A stretch of 64,000 nt of DNA from the NCBI GenBank assembly GCA_034412795.1, contig DAOUMD010000185.1, positions 1-64,000 on the forward strand. The letters are read 5' to 3'. Both the position numbers and the translations under genes were made by a program. Position 1 is the first letter of the stretch; each line of letters opens with the position of its first letter. This document shows positions 25,386 through 34,475 of the stretch, piece after piece. Source of the stretch: JAUVPY01 sp034412795. GTDB taxonomy: Bacteria > Chloroflexota > Anaerolineae > 4572-78 > NAK82. The notes under the pieces were generated by a model. That model made no database searches, was not told where the DNA came from, and saw nothing but the letters and a program-made list of their open reading frames with translations.

Positions 25386-26189
25386 ATGATGCCTGATCTT
25401 CTATTGATCGGCCGGCAGCAAGAGACGGAACAGATAGGTCGCTTGCTTAGGTCAGGGCAGAGTATCTCTGTGGTGGGGCCGCGCGGTGTGGGCAAGACGA
25501 CTTTGTTGCGACACGTCACGTCAGCGGCCATTCTCAACCCGCAACAAGCTCCATCGGAGCGGCTAATCCCGATTTGGTTTGATAACGAAACGCTGAGCCG
25601 CGTGGGCGTACTGGATTTCTACAGCAGGCTGATACAGCAGTTCCACCAGGTTGCGGCAGAGGTTTCGGCCCTTTTCCCCACTGAAGTAATCAGCTTTAGA
25701 GATATCCGACAATGGGCACGCCAGGTTCAAAGAAGCGGCGTCCAATTGGTCATCGTGCTAGACGACTTTGAGCGCTTGGCCCAGAACCCACTGCTGGATA
25801 CTGAATTCTTCGGTAGTCTCCGTTCGCTGGTCACCGGTTTTGACATGACATATCTCACTGCCTCGCGCGCACCCCTTTCGAATCTCACCTATGCTGATTC
25901 CCGGATGATTGGCTCCCCCTTCTTCAACATCTTCCATAAAGTTACCCTGCGGCCGTTAAGCCGGGCCGAGAGCCGGCAGATGATGTATCAACTCGCTGTG
26001 CAGGCCGAGGTCGTACTGCCCGACGAAATCGTCACATTTGTTTGCGCGCTGGCTGAGGGCCGACCAGGTTATCTGGCGCTCGCTGCCCAACTGGTGCTAC
26101 GCCGCTGGCAGGACAACAATGGCGCGTGGCAAAAGACAGATTACGAACTGGCAGAAAGGGAATTCCTGGAAAAATTACCAAAAGAATAA
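25386..26189 (+). CDS. AAA ATPase, 267 aa (ATPase A of the cluster)
   Basis: P-loop ATPase of the AAA_16/ORC-like STAND-related type: LLIGRQQETEQIGRLL, Walker A GPRGVGKTTLL (about 33-43), Walker B QLVIVLDDFERLAQ (about 120-133), sensor segment YLTASRAPLSNL, and GSPFFNIFHKVTLRPLSRAE, a mark shared with the ATPases at 31666 and 33131. It ends after the lid (RPGYLALAAQLVLRRW) with no extra domain. It is probably a partner or subunit of the larger ATPases downstream. A purine-rich low-complexity spacer (about 25319-25370) separates it from mltG. Confidence 0.83.
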   Translation: MMPDLLLIGRQQETEQIGRLLRSGQSISVVGPRGVGKTTLLRHVTSAAILNPQQAPSERLIPIWFDNETLSRVGVLDFYSRLIQQFHQVAAEVSALFPTEVISFRDIRQWARQVQRSGVQLVIVLDDFERLAQNPLLDTEFFGSLRSLVTGFDMTYLTASRAPLSNLTYADSRMIGSPFFNIFHKVTLRPLSRAESRQMMYQLAVQAEVVLPDEIVTFVCALAEGRPGYLALAAQLVLRRWQDNNGAWQKTDYELAEREFLEKLPKE

Positions 26190-26254
26190 GAACTGCCTCG
26201 AATTTGCCCTCAAATTGCCCGGTGCAAGTCCTTCCAATTGTAGTGCACGTCCTT

Positions 26255-26260
26255 TATACT
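26255..26260 (+). promoter_or_regulatory. Possible -10 box before the Thr-Pro surface protein
   Basis: TATACT with TTCCAA 17 bp upstream (26232-26237), 62 bp before the ATG. The -35 box is weak. Confidence 0.4.
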
Positions 26261-26321
26261 AGGAAGTGACTATCGACCCCCGACAAATGAGTGATAACAA
26301 TTGGACGGAGGGGAGGCCGCC

Positions 26322-27980
26322 ATGAAACGGGCATTAGACACAGGCAAAGTACGCTGGTCTCCGATCACACGGGTGCTCGGCCTGAAGTGGCGCTACTTGT
26401 CGCTTTTCTTGGTTCTCGATATTCTGTTGATCTCAGTAGTAGTGCTGCTGCTACAAAATGAAGAGCTTAGGGGGCGGATTGGCTATCTTGTTGAGAGAGT
26501 AGAAACCCTCTCCGATTCGTGTAATGACGTAGATCAACCCTGCTATCCGCGAGTGGTGCACTACGTTACGGAGGAAAAAAGAGAGACAGTGGTTGAGACT
26601 ATTGAGATTACTGTTCCTGTCCCAATGACGGTCCTTGTCACGCCGACGCCCACCGAGACCGAACCGGTTAGCGCGACCGGCACTCCCACCCTCGTGCCAA
26701 CACCGGTAGCCACTCTCATTCCCACGAGCACCCCCATCCTATTCCCAACACCAACCCCGGCGTCTGAGACCTACGACGAGCAAAATGACGCACCACCGCC
26801 CGCAGATGCTCCGAACGATACCGGCGACCACGCTCCGGTGCCGACGCCCACTGCTACCCCAACGGATACACCATGGCCCACGGCGACTGCCACATCTACT
26901 GACACACCAATTCCTACGGCTACCCCGAGTCCTACGCCCATCCCTACCGAAACGACAAGCCCTGCACCCATCCCCACCGATACGCCGACGGCCATCCCGC
27001 CCACAGAGACGGCAACTCCGACGGCGACAGCTACCTTTACATCCACTCCCGCACCGGCGATGTGTGATCTTTACAACCAGGGTGGGCCACTCAACTTCGG
27101 GCCAGGTGATGGGGACATCCTGGAGATTGAAGCCGGTCGATGTCTTGACGTGGTCCTGGTCACCCCCATCGCTGGTGATGGGGACCTGACACCTGACTTT
27201 GTATTCTACGAGCGATTGGTGCCCAAGGACAGCGTGATCTACTTGGACTGGGTTGAGCTTCAGCTTTCGCAAGATGGTGTGACGTGGGTAACCACTTTTG
27301 AGTGGGGAGACGGCGACCCGGCCAACACGGCCAACGCGAACATTGCCCCTTATGGTCAGGATGAAGATGGCGAAATCGATAACGAACCCATTCCCAGCCA
27401 CGACCTGTACGGCGACCCGGTGCCCAGCGGCATTCTGATTGACGTCGACGTGCTGGGCCTGGTAGGTCCGTTTGGTTATCTGCGCATTATCAGCCCGGTC
27501 GATGGGGATGATCCGGCTCAAATAGACGCTATCGAACCTCTAACAGCAATGCCCACTCCGACTCCGACGCTTATCCCGGAAGCTACCGCCACGCCGGTAA
27601 TTACGGCGACGTCGACAATAACGCCAGCACATACGCCCTTACCAATCCCGACTGTGACGCCGATCCTCACAGCAACGGTTGCTTCCACGTCAACTGTTGC
27701 ACCCGATCCTACCTTCACCCCGACATATGAGGTATCCGCCACCCATATGTTGACTACAACGACAGCGACTATAGCAGCTACGAAGGAGCTGCCTGAAACC
27801 ACAGCCTCCCCCACTCCAACTACGTCCGCGACGCCCGAGCCGGTTCCAACGGCTGTGGCGCCCGATCCGACAGCCCCACCAACACCGGCCCAAACTGGGG
27901 CTGACGACGATGACGATGTCGGTGAAAGTGAAGGAGAGGGGGAAAAGAATGACGAAGTTGTACGACCGACGCCCGAGTAA
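26322..27980 (+). CDS. Thr-Pro-rich membrane-anchored surface protein, 552 aa
   Basis: GGAGG precedes the chosen ATG (MKRALDTGK). One membrane segment (about 25-47), a coiled-coil-like stretch (LQNEELRGRIGYLVERVETL), a long (T/P)-rich stalk (about 110-245), a beta-rich central domain (about 247-400; GPGDGDILEIEAGRC, WVELQLSQDGVTWVTTFEWG), a second stalk and an acidic end (DDDDDVGESEGEGEK). The pattern suggests a fibre-like outer protein. It sits between two AAA ATPase genes; the membrane ATPase starts 39 bp later, so it may be that protein's outside sensor or stalk partner (inference). Confidence 0.75.
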   Translation: MKRALDTGKVRWSPITRVLGLKWRYLSLFLVLDILLISVVVLLLQNEELRGRIGYLVERVETLSDSCNDVDQPCYPRVVHYVTEEKRETVVETIEITVPVPMTVLVTPTPTETEPVSATGTPTLVPTPVATLIPTSTPILFPTPTPASETYDEQNDAPPPADAPNDTGDHAPVPTPTATPTDTPWPTATATSTDTPIPTATPSPTPIPTETTSPAPIPTDTPTAIPPTETATPTATATFTSTPAPAMCDLYNQGGPLNFGPGDGDILEIEAGRCLDVVLVTPIAGDGDLTPDFVFYERLVPKDSVIYLDWVELQLSQDGVTWVTTFEWGDGDPANTANANIAPYGQDEDGEIDNEPIPSHDLYGDPVPSGILIDVDVLGLVGPFGYLRIISPVDGDDPAQIDAIEPLTAMPTPTPTLIPEATATPVITATSTITPAHTPLPIPTVTPILTATVASTSTVAPDPTFTPTYEVSATHMLTTTTATIAATKELPETTASPTPTTSATPEPVPTAVAPDPTAPPTPAQTGADDDDDVGESEGEGEKNDEVVRPTPE

Positions 27981-28019
27981 CAGTCTGCCGCGCAACACGG
28001 TTCCGAAGGAGACGGTACT

Positions 28020-31000
28020 ATGAGCTCCAAATATAAAGCAACCTGGCTGCAAAGCACGCTTGAGAGAATCAATGATAAGATGTGTGCCTGGTGGCGACAA
28101 CTTTCAGGTAATGATCGACCTTCAGCCGGACATTTCCACCGAGCCTGGAAGCTACACGCTTTTGACATAATGCGCATTGCTTACATGGCGTTGATTATCG
28201 AGGGCGCGTTGATAACGGTGATTTTGGTTTGCCTAAATGCGGGAAGCCGCCAGATTTTCGCCATTGAGAGCCCTGGAATTGTGGCATTGTTATTGGCCGG
28301 CTACATCGCAACCGAGCAGATTTTATTAAGCTTCAGCCAGGGAAGAGTCGTTACGCTGGGCTTTCCCTTCATTCTGCTCACAACCCTGATAGAAGGCCCC
28401 ATTGTAGCCTGGGGAATGGCCACCTTCGGTTCTTCGGTGAGCGAGATCTTACGCAATCATTGTCTGTATCGAGATATGGTGCCCAACTCTGCGAGGAAGT
28501 GGCGCCCATTGTTTTATGCTTCATACCAATCACTGGCCGCCATGACGGCTGCGATGGCCTACATTTGGGTATCGAACACCTTTACGGCGCTTCTGGACCT
28601 GGAACAGATTCACATTCAAGCAATCCTGGTATACATTGTGACATATGGTCTCATCGCTCAACTCCTCATCTGGCCTCACGATTGGCTCATTAATAGACTG
28701 GTTATGCCGGACCAGGTGCGCTTTCCCCGGGTTGACGTTCTTTCGGCGTTGCTGGTAATGACGCCAATCCCGGTCGTCCTCTTTTTTGTGTACCTTCAAA
28801 CGTCCGCAATCAACCCCTGGATATTTATAGCCATTCTGCTACCAGCCTTCATCGTGCTCTTGAGTCTTATGCGCTCTTACGTGAATGTGGAAAAAGAGCG
28901 CAACCGACTGGCGGTGGTAGATTTTGTAAACCGACAACTCAGAGAGAGCGACGGAACCATGCTCGACTTGACGCACCGGCTGATGGAGATTGTATTCCAA
29001 CTAGTTCGGTTTGAGGATATTGCGATCTATGCGGCTGAGGAAAAGGGGAATACTTTGATTCTGCGCGGCCGAAAGGAAGAATATTATCAAACCGTCACCT
29101 ATGACCTGGCAGATACTCCTCCTTTCGATGAAGACGCCCACGACGTGCCCCAGTGGCTTCCTCAGATTGAACCGGGCAACACTCTGTTGGGCGAACCGCT
29201 GCGCGATGGGAAAATCCGAGTCTGGAACGATCCCCCTTTTCGAGAGAGTAACGATCCTCGACCAATGCAACTGATTTCCAACTTACCGATCGCGATTCTG
29301 CCGCTTGAGGCTCAGGGATCGGGTGTGATCGGACAGATAATCGTGACCAAACGATCTTTCGTGCTAGCGGAACGCACCAGGTTGGAGATGTTTGTCAATG
29401 AAGTGGGCAATTTGTTCCGCGTTGTCCAGATGCATGAGTGGCAAATTCGGAATCTCTACAGTCAGCTAAAGGATTTCACCAGAGATCAGGAACAAACCCA
29501 ACTCGCTATCGCAGACCTGGTGCAACTGGGGGTTGACCTGGGACGTATTCTCTCCAAGATCTCCCAACAATCGTATGACACAAATTTGCGCCTGATCTTG
29601 AATGACATCATCAGAGGCGAAAAAGGCTTGCGCCCTCTCTCGTTGCCGAAGGATACGCTAATAAAGATATACGAAGAGGTGCGAGGCGAGACACCCGGTA
29701 TGCCACCGCCCACTGAGGAAATCCTGAACAAGATCAATGCGATCATCTCATCCCTATCATTGGCTTTTACCTTTCGTTATCAGTTCCCTGATATTCCACG
29801 CGGTCCCGAATTTAACCGGCTATATCAGAAGTTTCTGGCAGCTCTGGAGGCGGATACCATTGGCGCAATCATCGAGTACGCCCAGGAAACCGAAACTACC
29901 TTGCCTCCGGCCGACTCAACAGCTACTGAAAGCGCGCGGGCGGCTAATGTACAACTTTCTCAATTACGTAAGGTTGGTAGCCACCTGGCTCGGTATAAGA
30001 AGACGGACGACACTGACGCCTGGCCTCGACATTTGCACCGCGCCTGTGACATGTTGGACGAACAAGAGCGGGCCATCCAGAGATTATCAGACCCCGAGCG
30101 CTTCATCTTTTTGAACATCATCAACACCTGGCGCGAAGCTATTACGACCACTCTGCGCGCCTGTGAGCGAGGCCAGGCCGCGCTCCGAATGGCGCTAACT
30201 GCCAACCGGGCCTTACTGCTGGAGGAAGTGACGCTAGGATTGAGATTGGAAAACGCAGGAACCGCCTCGGCCACTCACATGTGCGCCACACTCTTACCTG
30301 CTGATGACTATGAAGTGGTGCAGGGAGAAGCCATAGTCGGCTTGCTGGCGGGGGGCAGGATTTGCGAGGTGGAGTTCTTGATAAAACCTTGTGTCCAGGA
30401 TCAGATTCGTCCGCAGTTCCAAGTAACGTTCAACGACGGCCAGCGCCCCGATCGCCGCGAAACTTTTGCTGACGTCGTCTATCTGCGAGGTGCGCCACCA
30501 CCCTTCCACCACATTCAAAGCCCGTACGTAGCTGGCCGCCCTTTGCCTCCGGGAAGTAACGTCTTCTTCGGTCGTGATGACATATTCGATTTTGTTGAGA
30601 CGAACACAAATGCACGCACGAGGGAGAGCATTCTGCTCCTCACCGGGGAGCGCCGCGTGGGGAAGACGTCCATCGCCAAACAACTGCTGGTTCGCCTGGC
30701 CAAAAAGGGATATCTGGCCGCTTACCTGGACTGCCAAAGCTTGGGAATCGATGAGGGCACCCACAATTTCTTCCTCGCCGTCTGCGATGCCATCGTCGAA
30801 TCCGTGGAAGATACATTGAACCTGCCCTGCACGAGTCCAGATTACGACGAGTTGCTGGCTCGTCCCCAACATGTCTTCGAGCGTGTGTTCCTACCCCAAG
30901 TTCGCGAACTCATCGGCGATAAAGTCCTTCTACTGATCATTGACGAATTCGAGGTACTGGAAGACCGAGTGGAACGGCGTAAGCTAGATCCGGACATTTT

Positions 31001-31709
31001 CGACTACTTGCGCCACCTGATGCAACACAAGGATGGCTTGGGATTTATTTTCATTGGCACGCATACGTTGCAACAACTGGCCACCGAATACTGGTCGGTC
31101 CTCTTTAATATTGCCAAGCATTATCGTATCGGTTTCTTGAGTAGGGCACCAACGGCCGACCTGATCACCCAACCGGTATATGAAGATGGGATGCGCTACG
31201 ACGACCTGGCCGTGCAAAAGATCATCGGTGTGACGGGAGGGCACCCCTACTTCACACAGCTCATCTGTGATTTTTTGGTAGGCGTCTGCAACAACGAAGG
31301 TCGTAGCTACGTCACCGCCCAGGATGTGCGAGATGCATTAGATCCTATCGTGGAAATCGGCGGCATGCATCTGAGCTATGTCTGGTTGGAGTCGACTCCG
31401 CCTGAGAAATCAGTCCTCTACGCCTTGACCACTTTGCTCGATATAGAATTGCGTGCTACCCAGGCTGCCATAAGTGACCGGGTTAAATATCTCGGCCTGG
31501 GCACTGACCCAAATGAGATTTCTCACGCGCTCGAACGGTTGAACCAGCGCAGCATCCTGCGGCGAAGCCCCGGTGTGATCACATATTATGATTTCGCCGT
31601 GGACTTATATCGCCAGTGGATTAAGAAATATAAAGTGCTTGATAATGTGTTGGGGGAGGTTCTTGATGGGCGAAACGATAGCGGACCACGTTCAGAATCA
31701 AGTGAGTAA
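28020..31709 (+). CDS. Membrane GAF-AAA ATPase signalling protein, 1229 aa (ATPase B)
   Basis: AAGGAGA precedes the ATG. The first 300 residues contain about eight membrane segments, resembling a MASE-type sensor. Then a GAF-like domain (about 310-485), long helical regions (to about 720), an Ig/CARDB-like segment (about 730-820; LEEVTLGLRLENAGTAS), and a C-terminal AAA ATPase: FFGRDDIFDFVE, Walker A TGERRVGKTSIAKQL (about 876-890), Walker B LLLIIDEFEVLED (about 965), TGGHPYFTQLICDFL, and a winged-helix-like tail. It probably senses a membrane or cytoplasmic cue and passes it on through ATP hydrolysis. The next ATPase gene overlaps its 3' end by 44 bp, so they are co-expressed. Confidence 0.85.
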   Translation: MSSKYKATWLQSTLERINDKMCAWWRQLSGNDRPSAGHFHRAWKLHAFDIMRIAYMALIIEGALITVILVCLNAGSRQIFAIESPGIVALLLAGYIATEQILLSFSQGRVVTLGFPFILLTTLIEGPIVAWGMATFGSSVSEILRNHCLYRDMVPNSARKWRPLFYASYQSLAAMTAAMAYIWVSNTFTALLDLEQIHIQAILVYIVTYGLIAQLLIWPHDWLINRLVMPDQVRFPRVDVLSALLVMTPIPVVLFFVYLQTSAINPWIFIAILLPAFIVLLSLMRSYVNVEKERNRLAVVDFVNRQLRESDGTMLDLTHRLMEIVFQLVRFEDIAIYAAEEKGNTLILRGRKEEYYQTVTYDLADTPPFDEDAHDVPQWLPQIEPGNTLLGEPLRDGKIRVWNDPPFRESNDPRPMQLISNLPIAILPLEAQGSGVIGQIIVTKRSFVLAERTRLEMFVNEVGNLFRVVQMHEWQIRNLYSQLKDFTRDQEQTQLAIADLVQLGVDLGRILSKISQQSYDTNLRLILNDIIRGEKGLRPLSLPKDTLIKIYEEVRGETPGMPPPTEEILNKINAIISSLSLAFTFRYQFPDIPRGPEFNRLYQKFLAALEADTIGAIIEYAQETETTLPPADSTATESARAANVQLSQLRKVGSHLARYKKTDDTDAWPRHLHRACDMLDEQERAIQRLSDPERFIFLNIINTWREAITTTLRACERGQAALRMALTANRALLLEEVTLGLRLENAGTASATHMCATLLPADDYEVVQGEAIVGLLAGGRICEVEFLIKPCVQDQIRPQFQVTFNDGQRPDRRETFADVVYLRGAPPPFHHIQSPYVAGRPLPPGSNVFFGRDDIFDFVETNTNARTRESILLLTGERRVGKTSIAKQLLVRLAKKGYLAAYLDCQSLGIDEGTHNFFLAVCDAIVESVEDTLNLPCTSPDYDELLARPQHVFERVFLPQVRELIGDKVLLLIIDEFEVLEDRVERRKLDPDIFDYLRHLMQHKDGLGFIFIGTHTLQQLATEYWSVLFNIAKHYRIGFLSRAPTADLITQPVYEDGMRYDDLAVQKIIGVTGGHPYFTQLICDFLVGVCNNEGRSYVTAQDVRDALDPIVEIGGMHLSYVWLESTPPEKSVLYALTTLLDIELRATQAAISDRVKYLGLGTDPNEISHALERLNQRSILRRSPGVITYYDFAVDLYRQWIKKYKVLDNVLGEVLDGRNDSGPRSESSE

Positions 31710-33129
31710 TAGGATCTACGATAATCCATACTACCAACGCAATCCTATCAAAGATCCAAATGCATTCTACGGTCGAACTGATAAGGTCAAAGAAATCCTG
31801 AACAGCTTGAGGCGAGATCAATGCGTCTCGGTGGTAGGACCCAGACGGATCGGCAAGACATCGTTACTTAACTATATCAGCCATCCTCAAGTGATGGCGA
31901 AACACAATTTGGCTCACGACTACTACATTTTGGTACCGATTGACTGCCAGGGATTAGGCCATTTCACAGCATCCGATCTATATGGATTAATGCTCGAGGA
32001 AACAGCTCACCGGCTGGAGACAGTTGGCCTGCCCTCGGATCTAGTCCCGGAATGGAGTCATCCTTCGGAGGTAGGCAGTCAACCAGTTGACGATCACTCC
32101 CTTTATGAAATCGGGCTAAGCAAACTGCTAAATCGGACAGAGATAGGGCATTCTCATCACTCCGAGGTTCACGTTTATCAGCAACGACTGTCCGAAAACA
32201 TCACACGTACCCGGCGATACGGCGATACTGATACACAGAGAGCTGAACGTGCCGAGATCATTGATCGATTGAATGAGGTTGCACTATCGGCGCTGGGCAT
32301 ATCCTTCACCGAGTTGTGCGAACCCTTCAGGTCCAACAACAAGAAGGTATTAGCTAAACGCGCACATCTGGGATTCGTCGAGTTTAAGCAGGCCATCAAG
32401 CGAATGCAAGAAACTGACCTACGCCTGGCATACTTACTAGATGAGTTCGAGCTTTTGGTGGAGAACAAGAACCTGGATAGAGATTTCTTCGCAGGATTGC
32501 GCAGCATTGCCGAAAACTACCACGTGGCCTACATCACAGCCACACATATCCAACTCCACGAGCTAGCATCTCATAAGAGTGAGGTCTTAGGCTCTCCCTT
32601 TTTCAACATATTCCGCAATCTGACATTAGGGCTGATGCCGGAGGCAGAGGCATTGCGTCTGATCACAGAGCCCAGCCACAGGCTCTTCAATCAGGCTGAC
32701 GTCGAGTTCTTGCTAGAAATGGCTGGTTCCCATCCTTTCTTCCTTCAGATTGCCGCTTACCATCTGTTCGACGTACGACGTCGCGAAGTGCGCGGGCAAA
32801 AAACTGCTCTCTCCGAGTGGGCTGCTTCTGCTCAGGCCAGCGACCGATTTACCGACGAAGCAGAGAGCCATTTTTACCACATCTGGGGGCATTTGACTCC
32901 GTCTGAGAAACAATTGGTGAATGATCTGTTACACACTCGCAAGGTTCTTAATGGCCAGCAGGGCACGCTGCAATCGTTGGAGCGGAAGTGTTTGGTGCAG
33001 AATGAAAGAATCTTCTCGGAGGCTTTTGCCAACTTTGCCCGCAGCCAATTGGCCCAGCCCATACTCTCCGATCCCGTCGGTGACGAGTTGGCCGATTCGC
33101 CGGCGGGGGAGAGTGGGAAGGACGGTTAA
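31666..33129 (+). CDS. AAA ATPase with inserted adaptor module, 487 aa (ATPase C)
   Basis: The ATG (MGETIADHV) has GGGGGAGG upstream. AAA marks: FYGRTDKVKEIL, Walker A GPRRIGKTSLL (about 63), Walker B LAYLLDEFELLVEN (about 256), YITATHIQLHEL, LGSPFFNIFRNLTLGLMPEAEA, SHPFFLQIAAYH. Between Walker A and Walker B lies an extra segment (about 141-222) that is clearly the helical adaptor of the region 1 STAND/TIR proteins (YEIGLSKLL, YQQRLSEN, RRYGDTDTQ, RAEIIDRLNEVAL, LGISFTELC). The related ATPase at 33131 lacks it. An adaptor inside an ATPase core is unusual and would link this cluster to the TIR/NB-ARC proteins. Confidence 0.85.
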   Translation: MGETIADHVQNQVSNRIYDNPYYQRNPIKDPNAFYGRTDKVKEILNSLRRDQCVSVVGPRRIGKTSLLNYISHPQVMAKHNLAHDYYILVPIDCQGLGHFTASDLYGLMLEETAHRLETVGLPSDLVPEWSHPSEVGSQPVDDHSLYEIGLSKLLNRTEIGHSHHSEVHVYQQRLSENITRTRRYGDTDTQRAERAEIIDRLNEVALSALGISFTELCEPFRSNNKKVLAKRAHLGFVEFKQAIKRMQETDLRLAYLLDEFELLVENKNLDRDFFAGLRSIAENYHVAYITATHIQLHELASHKSEVLGSPFFNIFRNLTLGLMPEAEALRLITEPSHRLFNQADVEFLLEMAGSHPFFLQIAAYHLFDVRRREVRGQKTALSEWAASAQASDRFTDEAESHFYHIWGHLTPSEKQLVNDLLHTRKVLNGQQGTLQSLERKCLVQNERIFSEAFANFARSQLAQPILSDPVGDELADSPAGESGKDG

Positions 33130-33130
33130 G

Positions 33131-34465
33131 ATGGGATCAAATCCGTTTTACCACACAGGCCCAATACGCCAGCGCGAGCATTTCTACAACCGGGAACGAG
33201 AGGTGACATGGGCAATCGATAGACTGCGTCACCTACAGAGTCTGTCCATCACCGGCCCGCGCAAAATCGGCAAGACCTCTCTATTATTTCACCTGCGGGA
33301 TGAACCGGGTCTGGATCCCAGCCAGCATGTCTTTGTTTATGTCAACTGTGAAGGGTTGGGGAGTTTGCGGCAGGTAGAGATGTATGAACTGCTGTTTGAA
33401 GAAATCCTTGAGGAGTTGAACGGCCGCCGTGCTGCTTCCGAGATGCCCGCTGTCTCAAGACCTATTACGTTTTATCAGATCAAACGCTTCGTGCGCTGGG
33501 TTAGCCGACAAGGCTTAAGCCTCATCTTAGCCCTCGACGAATTCGAGTGGGTCAGCGGCAATGAGCATCTCGACATTGACTTCTTCTCCAGCCTACGTGC
33601 TCTGTCACACTACGTCACATTTGTCACCACGTCTCGCCAGCCACTCCTCAATCTGCCCCATAACGATCTCTACTCGCCCTTCTTTAATATTTTCGCTCGC
33701 CTACCCCTGGGTCTTTTCACGCCAACCGACAGCCGGGGCCTGATTGAGAGTTACTTGGCCAAAGCCGACCTGGACCTGGCACCAGAAACGATTGACCTGA
33801 CACTAGAACTGGGCGGGGGACATCCCTTCTTTTTGCAGGTTGCTGGCTATTATGCTTACGAGCTGCGTCTTATGGCGGGACGCGCCCTGGACGAACACGA
33901 TTATCCTCTGCTCAAGGAGCACGCTCGCTTGCAAATGGATCAACACTTCCAATATATCTGGGATCACCTAGACCCGGTACAACGCTACGCCTTGGCCGCC
34001 CTGCCCTTGACTCAAGAAGCCTCGCATTTGAAGACAAGCTTTGACCAGTTGGCCGAGCAAGGTGTCGTCGTGCCCCACCGCGATGGCTGGCGCATCTTCT
34101 CCCCTCTTTTCCGGGAATTCGTGTGTGGCCAATCTGTAGAAAATGTGCTTAATGTGGGACCGTTTCTGCTAGAGCTGGACCAGAAGCAAGCCCTTCTGCG
34201 GGGCTACCCCCTCGACTTGAGTCCAAGCCAATTCACGCTGCTGGCTTATCTGATGCAACACCGGGATCGGGTGGTTACCCATTCCGAACTGGATCAAGAA
34301 ATCTCGCAACTTCATACCCCGCCCCCTGACCCCAAGCCCGATCCCGACACAGAGCGCGTCAAGTCCATCATCAAACACCTGCGCAAGGCTCTCGGTGACG
34401 ACGACCAGTGCATCGTCACCGTACGAGGGGTCGGCTACGTTTTTTGCAACTACTCGGACAACTAA
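33131..34465 (+). CDS. AAA ATPase with C-terminal OmpR-type DNA-binding domain, 444 aa (ATPase D)
   Basis: Starts one base after the stop of ATPase C. AAA part: FYNREREVTWAIDRL, Walker A GPRKIGKTSLLF (about 42), Walker B LSLILALDEFEWVSG (about 130), YSPFFNIFARLPLGLF, GGHPFFLQVAGYYAYEL. The last 100 residues are a winged helix of the OmpR/PhoB type (LDLSPSQFTLLAYLMQHRDR, RVKSIIKHLRKALGD, TVRGVGYVF). The protein should therefore bind DNA under ATP control, the probable output of the cluster. STAND-type regulators such as MalT have the same logic with a different DNA-binding domain. Confidence 0.88.
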   Translation: MGSNPFYHTGPIRQREHFYNREREVTWAIDRLRHLQSLSITGPRKIGKTSLLFHLRDEPGLDPSQHVFVYVNCEGLGSLRQVEMYELLFEEILEELNGRRAASEMPAVSRPITFYQIKRFVRWVSRQGLSLILALDEFEWVSGNEHLDIDFFSSLRALSHYVTFVTTSRQPLLNLPHNDLYSPFFNIFARLPLGLFTPTDSRGLIESYLAKADLDLAPETIDLTLELGGGHPFFLQVAGYYAYELRLMAGRALDEHDYPLLKEHARLQMDQHFQYIWDHLDPVQRYALAALPLTQEASHLKTSFDQLAEQGVVVPHRDGWRIFSPLFREFVCGQSVENVLNVGPFLLELDQKQALLRGYPLDLSPSQFTLLAYLMQHRDRVVTHSELDQEISQLHTPPPDPKPDPDTERVKSIIKHLRKALGDDDQCIVTVRGVGYVFCNYSDN

Positions 34466-34475
34466 CTACTTTTCA

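Noticed and set aside
26739..27521. 260-codon open frame on the minus strand
   Set aside because: Its Arg/Cys-rich make-up is the mirror of the Thr-Pro stalk on the plus strand.
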